From contig VBAQ01000157.1 in the NCBI GenBank assembly GCA_005883765.1, positions 26,999 to 76,557 on the forward strand: a stretch of DNA of 49,559 bases. The letters are read 5' to 3'. This stretch comes from Bacteroidota bacterium (lineage in GTDB: Bacteria > Bacteroidota > Bacteroidia > Chitinophagales > Chitinophagaceae). Of the stretch, positions 41,709 to 49,249 are shown piece by piece (the first letter of the stretch is position 1; every line of letters begins with the position of its first letter). The position numbers were made by a program, and so were the translations under genes. A model generated the notes under the pieces. That model made no database searches. It was not told the DNA's origin and saw only the letters and a list, made by a program, of their open reading frames with translations.

Positions 41709-42977
41709 TCAACGTGCAGGTTTTATTTTATAACCGGATGTGGCATAGTATAAAATATACAGGTAGCAGGGCAACATCAGGGCAAGGAATACTAATTGGA
41801 AATTGATCGTCGCCTTCAAATATCCGAATAGGAGTGGAATGATAGCTCCCCCTGCGATGCCCATGATCAACAGTGCGGAGCCAATTTCGGTAAATCTGCC
41901 GAGGCGGTTAATGGCCAAAGGAAAAATGGCTGGCCACATTAAAGCATTTGCCAGCCCTAAAGCCGCGACAAAACCAACAGAGACATACCCTTTCGTAACA
42001 AAGACTCCGATAGTGAGCAGAACTCCAACGATTGCAGAGACGCGCAGGGCTTTTTCCTGCGATATATATTTTGGAATAGTAAATACGCCAATCAGATATC
42101 CCAGCAACATACTTCCAAGTGTGAAAGAAGTAAAATATTTGTATTCATCTAATGGTATACCAAAACTTTTTCCATAGATACCAATCGCATCACCTGCCAT
42201 TACTTCAACACCCACATAAACAAAAATGCAAAGCACGCCTAATAAAAGATGAGGGAATTGCAATACGTTGGTCTTGTTGGCCGCCATACTTTGACCGATG
42301 GGTTCCGCGTTTGCTTGTGAAGCATCGATATCCGGCAAGGATGATTTTCGTATCATGATGGCCAATATGAATAAAATAACTGCAATCACGATATAAGGAT
42401 AGATGATACGACCCGCCAACTCATTTAACAAAGTTTCTTTCGTAGCAACATCCGTGGTCGCATCGATCTTCGCCTGGAGCTGATTTGCATTTTTCAGAAC
42501 GATTGTGCTCAATATAATCGGGCTTAATATGCCTGCGCCCTTATTGCAAATACCCATGATGCTAATGCGTTGCGCAGCGCTTTCAATGGGTCCAACAATA
42601 CTGATATAAGGGTTGGATGCTGTTTGTAATAATGCAAGGCCCATTCCCTGCACAAACAGACCTGTGAGAAATAACCCGAAACTTCTGCTATTGGCCGCGG
42701 GGATAAAAATGAGTGCCCCGATAGCCATGACAACTAAACCCCAGCTCATACCCATTTTCATCCCGGTCATTTTTAAGAGAGATGACGAAGGAATGGCGAG
42801 AAAAAAATAAGCCATATAAAAAGCAAACGTTACAAAAAAGGCTTCAGCATCGGTTTTTAGATTGCACGCCAACTTTAGAAAAGGGATCAGCGTGCCATTC
42901 ATCCATGTAACGAAACCGAAGATGAAAAATAAGGCCCCAATGATAACGACCGGGTTTAGTGCAGATTTGCGCGTCAT
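41709..42977 (-). CDS. Sugar MFS transporter (FucP/GluP/NagP type)
   Basis: 422 residues from ATG 42977 (MTRKSALNP); a longer frame to 43088 lacks plausible N-terminal sequence. Twelve membrane spans, with FGFVTWMNGTLIPFLKLACNL in span 1 and the family motif GMGLALLQTASNPYISIVGPIESAAQRISIMG in span 4-5, diagnostic of the FucP-like sugar:H+ symporters. YVGVEVMAGDAIGIYGKSFG and NALMWPAIFPLAINRLGRFT are conserved in the second half. Neighbours suggest an amino sugar (GlcNAc or GalNAc) as cargo. It precedes the DUF4091 gene on the same strand and diverges from the NahK-like kinase. Confidence 0.8.
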   Translation of the reverse strand: MTRKSALNPVVIIGALFFIFGFVTWMNGTLIPFLKLACNLKTDAEAFFVTFAFYMAYFFLAIPSSSLLKMTGMKMGMSWGLVVMAIGALIFIPAANSRSFGLFLTGLFVQGMGLALLQTASNPYISIVGPIESAAQRISIMGICNKGAGILSPIILSTIVLKNANQLQAKIDATTDVATKETLLNELAGRIIYPYIVIAVILFILAIMIRKSSLPDIDASQANAEPIGQSMAANKTNVLQFPHLLLGVLCIFVYVGVEVMAGDAIGIYGKSFGIPLDEYKYFTSFTLGSMLLGYLIGVFTIPKYISQEKALRVSAIVGVLLTIGVFVTKGYVSVGFVAALGLANALMWPAIFPLAINRLGRFTEIGSALLIMGIAGGAIIPLLFGYLKATINFQLVFLALMLPCYLYILYYATSGYKIKPAR

Positions 42978-43104
42978 ATTTCCTTTGTGATTTTGACCGG
43001 AGGTTAGCGATCCAAAGATGTCCTGATCATTTGTGAATCTCAACTGTCCAATTAGCAAGATAATATTAATAAAGCACTCTTCAGTCAATGCCGGGAACGT
43101 CCGC

Positions 43105-43116
43105 GCAAACGATTGC
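43105..43116. promoter_or_regulatory. Possible LacI-family operator
   Basis: GCAAACGATTGC, an imperfect palindrome with a central CG as in LacI/PurR-type operators (5 of 6 arm pairs match). It lies in the 196-base divergent spacer between the MFS transporter and the kinase, a good place for a sugar-responsive site. No LacI gene is in the window. Confidence 0.25.
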
Positions 43117-43173
43117 CTGATTACTTCAGCGAATGTTTTTTTAATTTGTTCCCGATAAAATGAGCTCAGATAT

Positions 43174-44238
43174 ATGTTAGAAGAAGTTTTATCATCGTAC
43201 GGAATAAATACAACAGCGAAAATTCAACCGCACGGAAGTGGGTTGATCCATAATACGTGGAAGGTTACTGATCAATCCAACGAATACATCCTCCAACGCA
43301 TAAATCACAACGTATTTAAACAACCCGAATACATAGCCAGGAATATCGAAGCCATTGCTTCATGGCTTGAAAAAAATCAGCCCGAATACTTTTTTGTAAC
43401 TCCGCTGGAGACAGAAAACAATGGAAGTTTGTTACACATTACCGGAGAGGGTTATTTTCGACTTCTTCCTTTTGTAAAGGATTCCCTTACCTATGATACC
43501 GCGCAATCCCCACAACAGGCTTTTGAAGCCGCCCGGCAATTTGGTTTGTTTACTTGCGTACTGAGGGATTTTCCTGTAGAAAATCTAAAGATTACACTCC
43601 CAAATTTTCATAATTTGAATTACCGCTATATTCAGTTCGAAAATTCCATTCAACATGGCAATCCTGTTCGAATGAAAGAAAGTGAAAAAGATATAGAGTA
43701 TCTCCTCTCCCGGAATTACATTGTTTCAACTTACAAACAAATCGTTTCAAGCAAAGAATTTAAAATGCGAGTCACTCATCATGATACCAAGATCAGCAAT
43801 GTGCTCTTTGATAAACATGGACAAGGAATTTGTGTGATTGATCTCGATACCGTGATGCCTGGTTATTTTATAAGTGATGTGGGCGATATGATGCGTACCT
43901 ACCTGTCGCCGGTAAGTGAGGAAGAAAAAGATTTTGAAAAAATTCAGATCCGGGAAGATTTTTTTGAGGCGATTGCCCGGGGTTATTTGAAAGAAATGGG
44001 AGAAGAACTTAGTCCAACGGAGACAGGGCATTTCGTTTATTCAGGGATATTCATGATCTATATGCAGGCATTGCGATTTCTTACAGATCATCTCAATAAT
44101 GATATTTATTATGGTTCTTTGTACGAGGGCCATAATCATGTCAGGGCAAAAAACCAGATCGTCCTTTTAGAGAAATTGCTCGGGAAAGAAAACGAACTCA
44201 CAAAAATCGTGAGCAGGATCAGTCCTAACAGGCATTAG
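43174..44238 (+). CDS. NahK-like N-acetylhexosamine kinase (aminoglycoside phosphotransferase family)
   Basis: 354 residues with the choline/aminoglycoside kinase fold: an N-terminal nucleotide loop HGSGLIHNTWKV, the Lys-like region EYILQRINHNVFKQPE, and the catalytic loop THHDTKISNVLFD (about 195-207) followed by the metal site VIDLDTVMPGYFISDVGDMMR. These match N-acetylhexosamine 1-kinases, which make GlcNAc- or GalNAc-1-phosphate for salvage. Its neighbours (transporter, GH123-like hydrolase, nagB-like) support this. It ends 31 bases before paaA on the same strand. Confidence 0.75.
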   Translation: MLEEVLSSYGINTTAKIQPHGSGLIHNTWKVTDQSNEYILQRINHNVFKQPEYIARNIEAIASWLEKNQPEYFFVTPLETENNGSLLHITGEGYFRLLPFVKDSLTYDTAQSPQQAFEAARQFGLFTCVLRDFPVENLKITLPNFHNLNYRYIQFENSIQHGNPVRMKESEKDIEYLLSRNYIVSTYKQIVSSKEFKMRVTHHDTKISNVLFDKHGQGICVIDLDTVMPGYFISDVGDMMRTYLSPVSEEEKDFEKIQIREDFFEAIARGYLKEMGEELSPTETGHFVYSGIFMIYMQALRFLTDHLNNDIYYGSLYEGHNHVRAKNQIVLLEKLLGKENELTKIVSRISPNRH

Positions 44239-44251
44239 TTTTGTAAATTTG
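44236..44251 (+). promoter_or_regulatory. Candidate -7 boxes of the paaA operon
   Basis: Two adjacent exact TAnnTTTG matches, TAGTTTTG (44236-44243) and TAAATTTG (44244-44251), end 19 bases before the paaA ATG. No TTTG lies 19-21 bases upstream, so the -33 element is weak, as for a regulated promoter. Confidence 0.4.
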
Positions 44252-44269
44252 TGAGATTAAAAATTGATC

Positions 44270-45214
44270 ATGTCTGTTCAGGAGCTAGAAAAAATTTTCC
44301 AGGCGAAAATCGATGACGAAGTGAAGATCGAGCCGAAAGATTGGATGCCGGAAAAATACCGGCAAAATCTCATTCGGCAGGTTAGCCAGCACGCGCATAG
44401 TGAGATCGTAGGGATGTTGCCTGAAGGAAACTGGATCACAAGAGCTCCATCCTTGAAACGCAAAGCAATTCTCCTGGCCAAGGTACAGGATGAAGCGGGC
44501 CATGGTTTGTATTTGTATTCAGCGACAGAAACTTTAGGAGTAACAAGAGAACAAACGATCAACGAGCTGCACAGCGGTAAAGCCAAATATTCCTCGATTT
44601 TTAATTATCCAACATTGACTTGGGCGGACATAGGTGCGATTGGTTGGTTAGTGGATGGAGCCGCCATATTGAACCAGGTAATGCTGACGCGGACATCTTA
44701 TGGACCCTATGCGAGAGCGATGGTAAGAATTTGTAAGGAGGAAAGTTTTCATCAGCGGCAAGGTTTTGAGATTTTGCTTGTTCTTTCAAGGGGATCAAAA
44801 GAACAAAGGGCCATGTGCCAGGATGCGGTCGATAGATGGTGGTGGCCGAGCCTGATGATGTTTGGTCCGCATGACAGTGATTCCACACATTCCGATCAAA
44901 GTATGAAATGGAAGATCAAAAGAAAAAGTAATGATGAGCTGAGACAAAATTTTGTGGACATGATCGCGGAGCAGGTAAAAGTTTTGGGGATGACTCTCCC
45001 AGATCCTCAATTAACATGGAATGTCAAAAAAGAGCACTATGATTTTGGAGAAATCAACTGGGAAGAATTCTGGAACGTGGTAAAAGGGAATGGGCCATGT
45101 AATAAGCAAAGGCTTGACGCCAGGAAAAAAGCATGGCAAGATGGTGAGTGGGTGAGAGAAGCAGCCGCGGTTTATGCTGAGAAAAGGAGGGCAAGACAAC
45201 AGGTTGCGGCTTAA
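44270..45214 (+). CDS. paaA: Phenylacetyl-CoA epoxidase catalytic subunit PaaA
   Basis: 314 residues from ATG 44270 ([11 protein letters not shown]); a TTG two codons earlier is discarded. PaaA is the ferritin-like di-iron subunit that epoxidises the aromatic ring of phenylacetyl-CoA. The iron ligands are in helix motifs [17 protein letters not shown] (Glu-x2-His) and [17 protein letters not shown] (Glu-x2-His). CoA-binding residues and the tail [20 protein letters not shown] are typical. First gene of the paaA-B-C-D-G-I run, all plus strand. Confidence 0.95.
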   Translation: MSVQELEKIFQAKIDDEVKIEPKDWMPEKYRQNLIRQVSQHAHSEIVGMLPEGNWITRAPSLKRKAILLAKVQDEAGHGLYLYSATETLGVTREQTINELHSGKAKYSSIFNYPTLTWADIGAIGWLVDGAAILNQVMLTRTSYGPYARAMVRICKEESFHQRQGFEILLVLSRGSKEQRAMCQDAVDRWWWPSLMMFGPHDSDSTHSDQSMKWKIKRKSNDELRQNFVDMIAEQVKVLGMTLPDPQLTWNVKKEHYDFGEINWEEFWNVVKGNGPCNKQRLDARKKAWQDGEWVREAAAVYAEKRRARQQVAA

Positions 45215-45234
45215 TTAATAATTAAGAATTAATA

Positions 45235-45627
45235 ATGAATAATTTTTTTAGAAAGCTTTATTACGGAGATATTCCTGAAGAAAAAACGGGAGCTGGATCG
45301 CAACAAGTTCCGAAAGTCTCCCCCACGGGGGGAGATTCAGAGGGCGCCTCTGATTGGCCTCTTTGGGAAATTTTTATTCGCAGCAAGCAAGGATTAGATC
45401 ATAAACACGTTGGCAGCTTACATGCAGCCGACGCGCAAATGGCCATTGAAAACGCCAGGGATGTGTACACAAGAAGAATGGAAGGCGTAAGCATTTGGGT
45501 AGTAGAATCAAAACATATCCATGCCTCCAATCCCGACGATGCAGAAAATTTTTATGAGCCCGCCGAGGACAAAGTCTATCGTCATCCTACTTTTTATGAT
45601 TTGCCTGATGAAGTAAAACACATGTAG
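45235..45627 (+). CDS. paaB: Phenylacetyl-CoA epoxidase subunit PaaB with a repeat-derived insertion
   Basis: 130 residues; typical PaaB has about 95. The conserved body starts at WPLWEIFIRSKQGLDHKHVG (about residue 42) and continues with HAADAQMAIENARDVYTRR, EGVSIWVVES and the C-terminal EDKVYRHPTFYDLPDEVKHM. Before it lie about 41 extra residues, including PKVSPTGGDSEGASD, encoded by a double palindrome (45317-45352) of the kind usually found in Bacteroidota spacers. PaaB bridges PaaAC units. The frame is intact across the element, so it is apparently translated. Confidence 0.9.
   Translation: MNNFFRKLYYGDIPEEKTGAGSQQVPKVSPTGGDSEGASDWPLWEIFIRSKQGLDHKHVGSLHAADAQMAIENARDVYTRRMEGVSIWVVESKHIHASNPDDAENFYEPAEDKVYRHPTFYDLPDEVKHM
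45317..45352. repeat. Palindromic element inside paaB
   Basis: Two hairpins in a row: TCTCCCCC (45317-45324), ACG, GGGGGAGA (45328-45335); then CAGAGG (45338-45343), GCG, CCTCTG (45347-45352). It is G+C-rich against the surrounding gene and stays in the paaB reading frame, encoding SPTGGDSEGA. Confidence 0.75.
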
Positions 45628-45628
45628 G

Positions 45629-45656
45629 TAGTTGACTGGTTGATTAGTTGACTGGT
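45629..45656 (+). repeat. 12-bp direct repeat between paaB and the S23 remnant
   Basis: TAGTTGACTGGT occurs at 45629-45640 and again at 45645-45656. Short tandem repeats of this kind often mark slippage or insertion borders. It lies where the S23-like gene has been placed between paaB and paaC. Confidence 0.5.
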
Positions 45657-45682
45657 CCAATGCCTCCTAAAGAGTTTACGTT

Positions 45683-46054
45683 ATGGAAGAAAAAAATCAA
45701 AGCTTTACCGAATTGGATGTTTGGAAAAAAGCCAGAATCTTGAAAAATGAACTAAAGGAAATTGCAGATAAATTTCCTCCTGAAGAAAAATATAGGCTCA
45801 CCGATCAATTGATTCGTTCTTCCAGATCCATTAACGCTAATATTGCGGAAGGTCATGGAAGATTCACATATAAAGATCAACTTCATTTTTGCATACAGGC
45901 TCGTGGTTGATTGAGCGAAACATACAATCATTTGATTGACGCGTTTGATTGTCGATATATTAATCACGATCGATTGAATTATTTTAAGATTCTGATCGAC
46001 GAAGTCGGTAGGTTGCTGAATGTGTATATTACTTTTTTGAGAAATAATCTATGA
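45683..46054 (+). pseudogene. Four-helix bundle (S23-type) protein gene with in-frame TGA
   Basis: The frame from ATG 45683 to TGA 46052-46054 (123 codons) contains one internal stop, TGA at 45908-45910. Before it: ELDVWKKARILKNELKEIAD and YRLTDQLIRSSRSINANIAE; after it, same frame: LSETYNHLIDAFDCRYI and LLNVYITFLRNNL. Both halves match the family, where the position of the stop is usually Ser (ARGSLSE), so TCA to TGA is the likely change. S23 proteins are encoded in 23S rRNA intervening sequences or stand alone; function unknown. The end overlaps paaC as ATGA. Confidence 0.8.
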
Positions 46055-46911
46055 ATAGAGAAAAGCTGATCAACCAATCAACTGATGCCCTAATCAACTA
46101 TACACTGCACCTCGCAGACGATGCTCTTATACTTGGGCATCGGAATAGTGAATGGTGTGGACATGGACCCGTATTGGAACAAGATATTGCCATCACCAAT
46201 ATTTCCCTTGACTTAATCGGCCAGGCAAGAAATTTTTACCAGTATGTTGCTCGCCAGATAAATGATTTTCAAAAAACGGAGTCTTCACAGGCGCCCTCTC
46301 TTTTGGAGAGGGGTTTTGGGGGTGAGGTCACTGAAGATACCCTCGCTTATCTAAGGGACAACCGTGAATTCAAAAACTGTCTGTTGGTTGAACAACCAAA
46401 TGGTGATTGGGCAAAAACGATCCTGCGCCAATTTTTATTCAGCGCTTATCAGTTCTATTTATACCAGGAATTACAAGACAGCAAGGATGAACAATTGGCT
46501 GCAATAGCGGAGAAGTCGTTAAAAGAAGTTACTTATCATTTGCGCTGGGGCAGTGAATGGGTAATTCGATTAGGTGATGGGACGGACGAAAGTCATCAGA
46601 GGATGCTGAAAGCGATAGAGGAATTATGGATGTATACCGGCGAACTATTTACAGCTACGGCTTATGAGTCGCAGGCAGTGGCCGAAGGATCGGGAGTTGA
46701 CGTGCGATTATTGAAAGCTCCCTGGGAAGAAAAGATAGAAGAAATATTTTCTGAAGCAACGTTGCCTTATCCCCCCTTATCGGGAGGGGGCAAGGGGGAG
46801 GCGGTCTTCCAACAAACAGGAGGGAAGGAAGGAAAACATACAGAACATTTAGGCTATATTCTAGCCGAATTACAGTTTATGCAGAGAACATATCCAGGAA
46901 GTGAATGGTAA
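46051..46911 (+). CDS. paaC: Phenylacetyl-CoA epoxidase structural subunit PaaC with two repeat-derived insertions
   Basis: 286 residues against about 250 usual. The ferritin-like body is complete: LHLADDALILGHRNSEWCGHG, ISLDLIGQARNFYQY, DTLAYLRDNREFKNCLLVEQ, QFLFSAYQFYLYQEL, EVTYHLRWGSEWVIRLGDGT and HTEHLGYILAELQFMQRTYP. Two stretches lack family resemblance, QAPSLLERGFGGEV (about 81-94) and LPYPPLSGGGKGEAVF (about 237-252), and both coincide with palindromic repeat DNA. PaaC stabilises PaaA and holds it in the complex. Both inserts are in frame and lie in inter-helix or terminal loops by eye. Confidence 0.9.
   Translation: MNREKLINQSTDALINYTLHLADDALILGHRNSEWCGHGPVLEQDIAITNISLDLIGQARNFYQYVARQINDFQKTESSQAPSLLERGFGGEVTEDTLAYLRDNREFKNCLLVEQPNGDWAKTILRQFLFSAYQFYLYQELQDSKDEQLAAIAEKSLKEVTYHLRWGSEWVIRLGDGTDESHQRMLKAIEELWMYTGELFTATAYESQAVAEGSGVDVRLLKAPWEEKIEEIFSEATLPYPPLSGGGKGEAVFQQTGGKEGKHTEHLGYILAELQFMQRTYPGSEW
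46294..46328. repeat. Palindromic element 1 inside paaC
   Basis: CCCTCTC (46294-46300), loop TTTTG, GAGAGGG (46306-46312), then GGTTTTGGGGGTGAGG. I recognise this pattern from spacer repeats in Bacteroidota. It is translated in frame as part of PaaC (PSLLERGFGGE). Confidence 0.75.
46771..46803. repeat. Palindromic element 2 inside paaC
   Basis: CCCCCC (46771-46776), TTATCGGGA, GGGGG (46786-46790), followed by CAAGGGGGAGGC. A second, different-looking member of the same G-rich repeat class. It encodes PPLSGGGKGEA within PaaC, just before the conserved HTEHLGYILAE helix. Confidence 0.75.
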
Positions 46912-46941
46912 GAGTTTTTCTTAGATTATATAATTGTCTTG

Positions 46942-47598
46942 ATGAAATCATCCAGCCTCCAACAAATCATTTTATCCTTGCTTGCTATTGCGTTTTGCTT
47001 TTTTATCCCTCACTATGCACACCTGCCTATTTTCATCTATCCCGTCGTCGTGTTGTTAGTAATCTGGTTGTTTTTAAAATATATTTCAAAAGAAAACTTT
47101 ACTAATCTTTTTTTCAGTTTCAAGAGATTCGAATTTGAGGCGGTGTGGCTAGGGATCATTGCTGCGATATTATTATCCTGTTTCTTTCAATTTGCATGGG
47201 AGCCCCTTATAAATAAAATTCTTCCTGGTGAAAAAATAGATCTATCTGATTTTTCAGGCATTCGCGGAAATACCGTGAATTATGTTATTATGCTTCTCCT
47301 GGCTCTGTTAGTAGGTGGTTTTTATGAAGAACTGGTTTTTCACGGCTTCATTTTTACAAGACTTGAAAAAATATTTCGGGGTAAAGCCATTATCGCAGTA
47401 TTCATCATAACAAATATCATTTTTGGAGCCTACCATTTTCAGCAAGGCATAAAAGGAATATTGCTGGCCACGATTGCGGGTGCCTCCTATCAGGTTTTAA
47501 TATTGAAGTTTAACCGAAATTTGTGGTATGGATTATTTTTTCATGCTTTTTTTGATTTTATTGGTTTAACGCTTATTTACCTTGGAAAAATTTCATGA
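46942..47598 (+). CDS. CPBP family intramembrane glutamic endopeptidase
   Basis: 218 residues from ATG 46942, with seven or eight membrane spans. The CPBP (Abi) motifs are in order: GGFYEELVFHGFIFTRLEK (catalytic Glu-Glu, about 130-148), NIIFGAYHFQQ (His, about 162-172) and LFFHAFFDFIGL (His-x3-Asp, about 198-209). These eukaryote-CAAX-type proteases process small proteins or protect from bacteriocins. It lies between paaC and paaD, and its stop overlaps the paaD start by ATGA, so it is translated with the paa operon. A role in phenylacetate breakdown is not expected; it looks like a passenger gene. Confidence 0.8.
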   Translation: MKSSSLQQIILSLLAIAFCFFIPHYAHLPIFIYPVVVLLVIWLFLKYISKENFTNLFFSFKRFEFEAVWLGIIAAILLSCFFQFAWEPLINKILPGEKIDLSDFSGIRGNTVNYVIMLLLALLVGGFYEELVFHGFIFTRLEKIFRGKAIIAVFIITNIIFGAYHFQQGIKGILLATIAGASYQVLILKFNRNLWYGLFFHAFFDFIGLTLIYLGKIS

Positions 47599-48098
47599 CA
47601 ACTCATCAAATAGATAAAGAAACAATTTATTCTTACCTGGAAGAAGTTAAGGATCCCGAAGTGCCGGCATTGAATGTTATTGATATGGGAATCGTGCGGG
47701 ATGTCGTGTTACATGATGACGATTGCCTCGAAATTATGATTACACCTACTTATTCAGGCTGTCCTGCAATGGATGTAATAAGCATGAATATTCGGATCAT
47801 GCTGTCGATGCTAGGCTTCAAAAAAATAAAGATCACACAAGTTCTTTCGCCTGCATGGACAACTGACTGGATGAGTGAAGAAGGAAAACGGAAGCTAAGA
47901 GATTATGGGATCGCTCCTCCCAATCCAAAACAACAAGTGTGCAACGATAAATTATTTGCCGTTCATGAGGCGGTGCAATGCCCTCATTGCGACTCGTGGC
48001 ATACCCATCGTGTGAGTGAGTTCGGTTCTACTCCCTGCAAGGCTTTATATGTTTGCGATGAGTGCAAGGAGCCTTTCGATTATTTTAAATGCCACTAA
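47595..48098 (+). CDS. paaD: Phenylacetyl-CoA epoxidase maturation subunit PaaD
   Basis: 167 residues (also called PaaJ in some genomes). The N-terminal half is a MIP18/SufT-like domain (DPEVPALNVIDMGIVRDV, then PTYSGCPAMDVIS with the conserved Cys), used in iron-sulfur protein assembly. The C-terminal half has a zinc-ribbon-like set of cysteines, QCPHCDSWHTHRVSEFGSTPC and VCDECKEPFDYFKCH. PaaD probably delivers or protects the iron-sulfur cluster of PaaE and is needed for epoxidase activity. Its start overlaps the CPBP gene stop. Confidence 0.9.
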   Translation: MTTHQIDKETIYSYLEEVKDPEVPALNVIDMGIVRDVVLHDDDCLEIMITPTYSGCPAMDVISMNIRIMLSMLGFKKIKITQVLSPAWTTDWMSEEGKRKLRDYGIAPPNPKQQVCNDKLFAVHEAVQCPHCDSWHTHRVSEFGSTPCKALYVCDECKEPFDYFKCH

Positions 48099-48103
48099 AA
48101 AAA

Positions 48104-48124
48104 ATTGCAGATTGCAGATTGCAG
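48104..48124 (+). repeat. Three tandem ATTGCAG units
   Basis: ATTGCAG is repeated three times without interruption (48104-48124), followed by ATTTTAGATTT, in the 58-base spacer between paaD and paaG. A simple slippage repeat. Confidence 0.7.
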
Positions 48125-48156
48125 ATTTTAGATTTGTGTAATTAATCAGCAGTCTC

Positions 48157-48930
48157 ATGTCTCCTATCCTTTTTGAAATAAAAGATTCGATAGGTTTTAT
48201 CACGCTCAACCGCCCGGAAAAATTAAATTCTTTCAACCGTGAAATGGCTTTGCTCATGCAGCAGAAATTAGATGACTGCAAAGGCAAAGACGTGAGATGT
48301 GTCTATATTACCGGCGCGGGTAAAGGATTTTGCGCAGGGCAGGATCTGACTGAAGTGACAGAACCAGGCGCACCAGGCTTTAATGAAATTCTTGCCGAGC
48401 ACTATAATCCGATTATTACAAGAATCCGGAAACTGGAAAAGCCCGTAGTAGCCGCAGTCAATGGAGTGGCTGCTGGTGCCGGTGCCAATATTGCTTTGTG
48501 TTGCGACATAGCTATTGCTGCAGAGTCGGCGTCCTTTATACAAGCCTTTTCAAAAATTGGTTTAGTGCCTGACAGCAGCGGCACTTATTTTTTGCCAAGG
48601 CTGATCGGCTGGCAAAAGGCCTCTGCTTTAATGATGCTGGGCACAAAGGTTTCTGCTCAAGAAGCAGAAAGGATCGGCATGATCTACCAGTTTTTTCCGG
48701 ATGGGACTTTTTCTGAGAATTCAATGAACATTGCCAGGTATCTTGCACAAATGCCCACCCTTGCACTGGCATACACTAAGCAGTTACTGAATAATTCCCT
48801 TTCGACGCACTTTGACGAACAACTGCAGGATGAAAATATTTTTCAGCAAAGGGCTGCGCAAACCGAGGACTTTAAAGAAGGTCTAACAGCCTTTGTGGAG
48901 AAAAGAAAAGGGAATTTTAGAGGCCAGTAG
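48157..48930 (+). CDS. paaG: Enoyl-CoA hydratase/isomerase, PaaG-type epoxide isomerase
   Basis: 257 residues of the crotonase superfamily. The oxyanion-hole loop GFCAGQDLTEV and the second glycine stretch NGVAAGAGANIALCCDIAIA are intact, followed by SKIGLVPDSSGTYFLPRLIG, where the Asp after Pro corresponds to the catalytic Asp of PaaG. In the pathway the enzyme isomerises ring-1,2-epoxyphenylacetyl-CoA to the oxepin form. Alternative: PaaB/PaaF-type hydratase, but VPDxxGT is typical for PaaG. It follows paaD on the same strand by 58 bases. Confidence 0.85.
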   Translation: MSPILFEIKDSIGFITLNRPEKLNSFNREMALLMQQKLDDCKGKDVRCVYITGAGKGFCAGQDLTEVTEPGAPGFNEILAEHYNPIITRIRKLEKPVVAAVNGVAAGAGANIALCCDIAIAAESASFIQAFSKIGLVPDSSGTYFLPRLIGWQKASALMMLGTKVSAQEAERIGMIYQFFPDGTFSENSMNIARYLAQMPTLALAYTKQLLNNSLSTHFDEQLQDENIFQQRAAQTEDFKEGLTAFVEKRKGNFRGQ

Positions 48931-48949
48931 AACAAGAACTAAGATTTGT

Positions 48950-49249
48950 ATGATTTATAAGGAAATTACAGGAGAAATTATTGGTTGTGCGATGGAAGTT
49001 CATCGAACATTAGGTCCTGGCTTTCAGGAATATTTTTATCAAAGAGCATTAGTCGATGATACGGTTACCGTCGAAATAAAGGCACGAAATGAGCTGGAAG
49101 ATGTCCATTGGGCCCAATCTATTAACTATTTAGAGACTTCATCCTATCCAATAGGGCTTTTAATAAATTTTGGAGCAAAGAGCTTACAGTTCAAAAGACT
49201 TTACAATAAAAAATTTCCTCTTAATCAAAATAAATCCTATGAATCTTAG
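48950..49249 (+). pseudogene. GxxExxY family gene with an internal deletion
   Basis: ATG 48950 to TAG 49249 encodes 99 residues against about 125-130 usual. The front is normal (EITGEIIGCAMEVHRTLG, then the signature GPGFQEYFY), as is the end (DTVTVEIKARNEL, QSINYLETSSYPIGLLINFG). The segment between, which in family members leads to a conserved Asp strand (compare FYADFVIFGKVIVEIKA at 13788-14186), is missing after YQRALVDD, a loss of roughly 35-45 residues in frame. The presumed catalytic Asp strand is therefore largely gone. It overlaps the paaI start by 11 bases. Confidence 0.7.
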
